Source of the DNA: CAZZKG01 sp964654825
GTDB lineage: Bacteria; Gemmatimonadota; CAZMKB01
Length of the DNA stretch: 11,135 nucleotides
Assembly: GCA_964654825.1 (NCBI GenBank)
Contig: CAZZKG010000087.1
Coordinates: 1 to 11,135, forward strand
Direction: 5' to 3'
The translations under genes and the position numbers were made by a program. Positions 7,341-11,135 of this stretch are shown here, piece after piece. The notes beneath the pieces are model-generated. The model was not told the DNA's origin and did no database searches. It worked only from the letters and a program-made list of their open reading frames with translations. Every line of letters starts with the position of its first letter. Within the stretch, counting starts at the first letter, position 1.

Positions 7341-8057
7341 TCATGCCGCCTCGGAAGTGCTCAAGCATTTGAATGACAGCCAAAAACCCAATGCCATTTC
7401 GAATAGAGTCATGGGCATGTCGAACCAGTACGCGTTAACGGTCTCCTTAAAATGAGGAAACACTATGAAAGTGAAAGCACAAAACACACACCACGCCGAT
7501 GACATCACACCGAAGGCCGCCAATGCCTTCGGAATATACTTAGACTTGAACCATAGATAGCTGCAAAGCGTGGACGCCAGTCCCCAAAATGGCAGGCCAA
7601 TGTAATACGCGTCGTAGCTCGCTACAAGGTGGAGCCTCGCCAAGGTATGCAACTGATCTGCCTTGAAGGCGGGTAAGTAGGTAGCATCACCCAGGAGCCG
7701 CAGCGCGCCAAGCATGTTGAGCGCTGTCTCACCCCACAACATAGCATAGACCAGCCGGCAAAGCGCCGCGATCAAGGCTAGGTTTCGATGCACAGGCTTG
7801 AGGACTACATAAAGAGAAGCGACCAGCACTATGACGGTTACAAGGTAGAGCAGGTCGCACGCGACGTTGAGCCGAAACAGCGTTTCGTGCTCCGTGATGT
7901 TCCGGGCCGTATCAACGGCATTTCCAGGGACAAGCAGGCGGAAAGAGATACCATAATTCGCGACGATCACGATTGCTATCGCGAACAGGAAAACAACTCC
8001 TGCGACTCTCGCAGCGCTACGTTGATAGTCGTCGATGTTGCTGATCGTCAATGTCAT
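7341..8057 (-). CDS. DUF4386 family membrane protein
   Basis: From the ATG at 8057 the product is 238 residues with about six membrane spans (roughly 17-35, 65-86, 92-115, 148-170, 176-200, 212-230). It matches the DUF4386 pattern: RxAGVVFL in the first span, a loop with LLVPGNAVDTARNI, ETLFRLNVACDLL, KPVHRNLALIAALCRLV after the second span, a DATYLPAF loop, and a short charged C-terminus. I chose 8057 because family members begin just before the first span and AAGGGG precedes this ATG by 2-3 bases. An ATG at 8159 is in frame but would add a 34-residue extension without homology. The biochemical role of the family is unknown. The gene is complete, lies 19 bp before an attC-like site, and its closest context is the cassette-like island, so it was probably acquired. 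Confidence 0.85.
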   Translation of the reverse strand: MTLTISNIDDYQRSAARVAGVVFLFAIAIVIVANYGISFRLLVPGNAVDTARNITEHETLFRLNVACDLLYLVTVIVLVASLYVVLKPVHRNLALIAALCRLVYAMLWGETALNMLGALRLLGDATYLPAFKADQLHTLARLHLVASYDAYYIGLPFWGLASTLCSYLWFKSKYIPKALAAFGVMSSAWCVFCAFTFIVFPHFKETVNAYWFDMPMTLFEMALGFWLSFKCLSTSEAA

Positions 8058-8337
8058 TTCCCCTTGACGGTTAGTAAGCAGAAGCATTGCTGTGCCGCCT
8101 AACAGCAAGCGGATGGTAATACGCAGCCCCAATGGTGCGGTGCGAAGTGTCGGCGCCATCTACAGTTTATACAATTTCCTCATAAGAGCTATTGGACCGC
8201 ACTCTTGAGACATAACACTCAATTGATGATATCACGAACAAATATGAATGTCAACGGCTTCCCGTGCTTTCGTATTCCTCTCGGGGTCCTATGCAGGTTC
8301 CGGATAATACTCAATCTCCAGGTTGAATCCAATCCAT
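8058..8337. other. Gene-free island boundary
   Basis: No coding sequence can be supported here. Somewhere in this stretch the minus-strand cassette-like DNA gives way to the plus-strand remnant at 8338. A minus-strand GTTATGT near 8207-8213 loosely resembles the right end of an attC site, but no matching left end or inner arms lie 50-130 bp away. The plus frame open from 8205 shows no recognisable protein until about 8338. Confidence 0.4.
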
Positions 8338-8483
8338 GGGGCTCTTTACTCCTCAAAGAGGAGACAGCCGGCATGCTCCGGGAAGCGAGCGGGAGCGAGT
8401 ACGGTTATGATCCCGAAGGAACTGACGTAGCAAACCGCAAAGCGATCGAGAAGTGGCAAACCCATTTCGCCCAGACTCGCTGA
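8338..8483 (+). pseudogene. C-terminal remnant of a HEAT-repeat-type protein
   Basis: The last 48 or so codons before the stop at 8483 read like the tail of bacterial HEAT-repeat/lyase-like proteins, which commonly end with a helix, a motif close to GxxFGYDP, and AIxxWxxWW. Here the equivalents are AGMLREASG, SEYGYDPEGT and NRKAIEKWQTHF. Everything upstream is missing and the frame before about 8338 looks random. An ATG at 8374 after GAGGAG could start a 36-residue peptide, but the resemblance to a protein terminus makes a gene remnant more likely. Together with the truncated gene at 5025 it brackets the island. Confidence 0.5.
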
Positions 8484-8497
8484 CGTGAACGACACTC

Positions 8498-8526
8498 TTG
8501 TCACAGGCACCTAAAATCACGATAAT
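8498..8526 (+). promoter_or_regulatory. Sigma70-like promoter of the DUF89-exporter operon
   Basis: TTGTCA (8498-8503), a 17-bp spacer and GATAAT (8521-8526) make a close match to the housekeeping consensus. The start would be near 8533, leaving a leader of about 40 nt before the GTG at 8573. No metal-responsive element was recognised in that short leader. Confidence 0.65.
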
Positions 8527-8572
8527 TAGTGCACGCTGAATGCTCCACGAGATCACACTGGAGGAACAGATT

Positions 8573-9475
8573 GTGAAGATGAACTACGACTGTGTTCCGT
8601 GTTTCGTCAAGCAGGCACTCGGAGCCGCACGTCTCGCCGGAGCGGATCGAGGGCAGCTGAAGGAAGTTCTCTCCAGACTCGGCGGCATGATCCCCGGTTT
8701 CTCGTTCGACGTCTCCCCTCCCCAGCTCAGCAGGGACATGTACCGGATGGTCATGGAGGTGACGGAAAACGACGATCCTTTCAGAGCGATAAAGGAGAAA
8801 AGCAACCGGATCGCTCTCTCCCGTTACGAGATGATCAGGCAGAAGGTGTTCTCCTCGGCTGATCCCCTTCGTACGGCAGTCGATCTCTCGATTGCCGGAA
8901 ACATCATAGATTTCGGTGTCAGGAAATCTTTCGACATCGATCGGGAGCTCACAAACCTCATGAGGGAGGGGAGCAGTGTGAGTCATCTCGATAGTAAACC
9001 GATCTATTTCTATCCGGAGTTCCGAGACGCCCTCCAAAGGGCTGAGACCCTCCTGGTTCTGGGAGACAACGCCGGTGAGGTGGTCCTCGACCGCATTCTC
9101 CTCGAGGTGATCACTGATTTATATCCCCGCATGAGAGTCACTTACGCCGTGAAGGAACGTCCCGTCATCAACGACGCCCTGGTCGAGGATGCGCTTCTCG
9201 CTGGCCTCGATAAGGTAGCGGAGGTGATCTCGTCCGGCTCTGATGCCCCCGGCACCATCCTGAGCATGTGCACTCCTGCGTTCGTCAGACTGTTCAGAGA
9301 TTCGGACATGGTGATCAGCAAGGGGCAGGGAAACTTCGAGACTCTGACGCAAGAAGATCGGTGCCCCGTCTTTTTTCTCTTTATGGCCAAGTGCGCCGTC
9401 GTTGCGAAGTATCTCGAATGTGAGCTCGGAGACGTCATTCTCCTCGATTACGCGTCATGGGAAAAGGGTTCCTGA
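8573..9475 (+). CDS. DUF89/ARMT1-like metal-dependent phosphatase
   Basis: The GTG at 8573 lies 7 bp after GGAGGA (8560-8565) and gives a 300-residue protein; an ATG two codons later and another at 8540 are alternatives. It carries the features of the prokaryotic DUF89 (damage-control phosphatase) family: an N-terminal CxxC (C7, C10), AGNIIDFG (108-115), the metal-site block GDNAGEVVLD (D165, N166), VISKGQGNFETL (248-259) and FLFMAKC (C274). Characterised family members hydrolyse phosphate esters of small or damaged metabolites with Mn, Co or Ni. The substrate here cannot be told from sequence. Its stop is 12 bp from a predicted metal-ion exporter, so coupling to metal supply is a reasonable inference. 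Length and motifs are intact. Confidence 0.9.
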   Translation: MKMNYDCVPCFVKQALGAARLAGADRGQLKEVLSRLGGMIPGFSFDVSPPQLSRDMYRMVMEVTENDDPFRAIKEKSNRIALSRYEMIRQKVFSSADPLRTAVDLSIAGNIIDFGVRKSFDIDRELTNLMREGSSVSHLDSKPIYFYPEFRDALQRAETLLVLGDNAGEVVLDRILLEVITDLYPRMRVTYAVKERPVINDALVEDALLAGLDKVAEVISSGSDAPGTILSMCTPAFVRLFRDSDMVISKGQGNFETLTQEDRCPVFFLFMAKCAVVAKYLECELGDVILLDYASWEKGS

Positions 9476-9487
9476 CCGGGAGTATGG

Positions 9488-10516
9488 ATGGAAATTTTTC
9501 TTCACAGTCTCAGCGATGCGTTGATGATCAGTCTCTTCGTCTTTGTGATGATGATGTTCATCGATTACCTGGGTGTCATGACGAGAGGAAGGATGAACCG
9601 CATCATCGGAAGGGGAACACTCCGGCAGTACCTGATCTCTTCCGGCCTCGGTGCCATGCCGGGATGTCTGGGTGCGTTCATGAATGTGTCTTTCTATGTC
9701 CGTGGTCTCATCACCTTCGGAGCGATCACCGGCGGGATGCTCGCCACGAGCGGTGATGCCGGGTTCGTGATGCTGGCCCTGTTTCCCCGTACGACTCTCC
9801 TCCTCATCTTTCTGCTTTTCATCCTCGGTGTGATCATGGCTTTTGTCATAGACAGGCTGCTTCCCGTCCTGAGGATAACACCCTGCGAAGCGTGTGTGGA
9901 TTTGGAGGTGCACCCGAAGGATGAGTGCAGGTTCCTCCATTTCAGAGAAGTGATCGATCAGCTGAGAACTCTTTCCCTCTCACGATTCCTACTCATGTTT
10001 ATGCTCGCGGGGGCTGTCTACGGCGCCGTCACCGGTATCATCGGGCCAGTCGATTGGGACTGGGAGAGGATCACTTTCGTCTCGCTCCTCGGACTTGCCG
10101 GCGTCATCGTGGTTTCTGTCCCCGAACATTACCTCGAAGATCACATCTGGAATCACATCACCAAAAAACACCTGTGGCGGATCTTCCTCTGGAGTTTCGG
10201 TGTTCTCCTGCTCGTCGAGATAGCCGAGAGCGTCTGGGACGTGGAGATATTCGTGAAATCGCACATGCTGTGGGTTCTCTTCATCGCCGGTTTGATCGGT
10301 CTGATCCCCGAACTCGGTCCTCACCTGGTGATCGTGATGATGTTCGCCGAAGGTCTCATACCTTTTTCTGTTCTCCTGACGAGCGCCATCGTTCAGGACG
10401 GGCATGGGATCCTGCCACTTCTGTCCCACTCGGTGAAAGATTCACTTCTGATAAAACTCTTCAACCTCGCTATAGGACTGCTGTTCGGTTTTCTCCTCTA
10501 CTCATTCGGTTATTGA
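9488..10516 (+). CDS. Putative 10-TM manganese/heavy-metal exporter (PF11449 type)
   Basis: A 342-residue polytopic inner-membrane protein starting at ATG 9488, with GGGAG 5 bp upstream. Two related halves are visible: the first has GLGAMPGCLGAF (53-64), then GGMLATSGDAGFVMLALFP (82-100). The second has GLIPELGPHL (271-280), IPFSVLLTS and QDGHGILPLLSHS (303-315). These paired blocks are characteristic of the family called putative manganese transporter or 10TM heavy-metal exporter (formerly DUF2899). A cytosolic or periplasmic loop between the halves (residues 130-160) contains TPCEACVDLEVH and DEC, with Cys, His and acidic residues that could contact metal. Transport of Mn or another metal is known only by family annotation. 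It is co-transcribed with the DUF89 gene. Confidence 0.85.
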   Translation: MEIFLHSLSDALMISLFVFVMMMFIDYLGVMTRGRMNRIIGRGTLRQYLISSGLGAMPGCLGAFMNVSFYVRGLITFGAITGGMLATSGDAGFVMLALFPRTTLLLIFLLFILGVIMAFVIDRLLPVLRITPCEACVDLEVHPKDECRFLHFREVIDQLRTLSLSRFLLMFMLAGAVYGAVTGIIGPVDWDWERITFVSLLGLAGVIVVSVPEHYLEDHIWNHITKKHLWRIFLWSFGVLLLVEIAESVWDVEIFVKSHMLWVLFIAGLIGLIPELGPHLVIVMMFAEGLIPFSVLLTSAIVQDGHGILPLLSHSVKDSLLIKLFNLAIGLLFGFLLYSFGY

Positions 10517-10541
10517 CAAGGCCCGGGTCGAGTACTATATG
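10513..10541 (+). promoter_or_regulatory. Strong sigma70-like promoter overlapping exporter stop codon
   Basis: TTGACA (10513-10518) shares bases with the exporter's TGA. A 17-bp spacer leads to TATATG (10536-10541). The expected start is near 10548, giving a leader of about 110 nt before the ATG at 10660. That leader includes a small hairpin, GCAGG (about 10604) with CCTGC (about 10622). The promoter would let the outer-membrane gene be expressed independently of the upstream operon. Confidence 0.7.
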
Positions 10542-10659
10542 TATTGTAATTATTTTGATTGAGAAGATATTCACAATGTAGGGTTCGAAAACACTTCTCC
10601 TGTTGAGGCAGGGGATTGTATCCTGCACTGAATCACAACGAACGAGGAAGGGGACGAAC

Positions 10660-11135
10660 ATGAAACAACGTGTGAGCCGAATCTGTATTTTTATCGTCAT
10701 TGTCACTGTGCTTCTGAGTCCGCAGACGGTCTTCTGCGATGAGGCGGAAGAAGCCGGGGGCCCCTGGTCTGCGAACTTAGGCCTGGGTTACACGACAACC
10801 CGCGGGAACTCAGAGACCGACAACGTCGCTCTGACAGGGCAGGCCGTCCGCGAGATGGAGAAGAGCAAGTGGAGCAACCTCCTCAATTTCACCTATGCCA
10901 CGACCGAAGGTGACAAGGCCGCCAACAAGGGAGGTTTCAAGACCCAGTATGATTTCATCCCGTCGGAACGAATCTTCTATTTCGGAAAATTCGGGATAGA
11001 ATACGACGAGTTCGCCGAACTGGATCTCCGGACATCTCCCGGCGGCGGTGTCGGGTTCGTACTGATGAAGCAGGAGAAGGCGAACCTGAGCGCAACAGTT
11101 GGTGCGAACGCGGTCAGCGATTTCTTCAGTGACGG
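10660..11135 (+). CDS. DUF481 outer-membrane protein (cut by window edge)
   Basis: The ATG at 10660 follows GGAAGGGG and opens a frame of 158 codons to the right edge. Residues 1-26 form a signal peptide (MKQRVSRICIFIVIV... ending near VFC). The mature part has alternating amphipathic beta-strands (WSANLGLGYTTTRGNSETDN, KSKWSNLLNFTYATTEG, RIFYFGKFGIEYDEF), typical of DUF481 proteins such as YdiY. The TTRGNSET stretch corresponds to the conserved xSxGNT/S turn after the first strand. It should fold as an outer-membrane beta-barrel. Its role is unknown in the family beyond reports of salt- or stress-induced expression. It has its own promoter, so a link with the metal operon upstream is not assured. 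Confidence 0.85.
   Translation, partial: MKQRVSRICIFIVIVTVLLSPQTVFCDEAEEAGGPWSANLGLGYTTTRGNSETDNVALTGQAVREMEKSKWSNLLNFTYATTEGDKAANKGGFKTQYDFIPSERIFYFGKFGIEYDEFAELDLRTSPGGGVGFVLMKQEKANLSATVGANAVSDFFSD

Noticed and set aside
8205..8337. Upstream part of the plus-strand frame that ends at 8483
   Set aside because: Composition and sequence look random before about 8338 and no ribosome site precedes 8205, so I do not treat it as coding.
1..11135. CRISPR arrays, tRNA or rRNA genes
   Set aside because: No regularly spaced repeats, no tRNA cloverleaf with a recognisable T-loop, and no rRNA signature were seen on either strand.

Overview
The window looks like chromosomal DNA from an uncultured Gram-negative bacterium. 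Supporting signs are an outer-membrane beta-barrel gene (DUF481), a lipoprotein signal, a sigma54-type two-component system and several GTG or TTG starts. The mix of families (FG-GAP sensor kinase, DUF89, HEAT remnant) is reminiscent of FCB-group or Eisenbacteria-like metagenome lineages. That placement is inference only; there is no rRNA or tRNA here.

Left block (1-4830, minus strand). A promoter near 4789-4761 reads into a two-gene operon. The first gene is a membrane histidine kinase with an extracytoplasmic FG-GAP/VCBS-type propeller. The second, 15 bp later, is an NtrC-family sigma54 activator. Downstream lies a 412-bp gap and then the start of a secreted protein gene that runs off the left edge. 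The gap holds a textbook sigma54 -24/-12 promoter (610-595) and, about 150 and 220 bp upstream of its predicted start point, two copies of a 15-bp motif, each inside an imperfect palindrome. The block therefore reads as a complete circuit: sensor, activator, probable enhancer sites, sigma54 promoter and secreted target.

Middle block (about 5025-8483) is a scrambled accessory island. A metallo-beta-lactamase-fold gene (plus strand) loses its 3' part at about 5425. It is followed by an internal fragment of an IS91-family transposase, then by minus-strand genes laid out like integron cassettes: a truncated lipoprotein alpha/beta hydrolase, a 59-bp attC-like site, a frameshifted secreted TPR gene, a second and more degenerate attC-like site, and an intact DUF4386 membrane protein gene. 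The right side of the island abuts the 3' remnant of a HEAT-repeat-like gene (plus strand). Both flanking genes are broken, so the island appears to have replaced native DNA. No integrase gene is visible.

Right block (8498-11135, plus strand). A sigma70-like promoter drives a DUF89 metal-dependent phosphatase and, 12 bp on, a predicted 10-TM heavy-metal/manganese exporter (PF11449 type). A strong sigma70-like promoter overlaps the exporter stop codon and leads to a DUF481 outer-membrane protein gene cut by the right edge. The first two genes suggest a metal-homeostasis operon.
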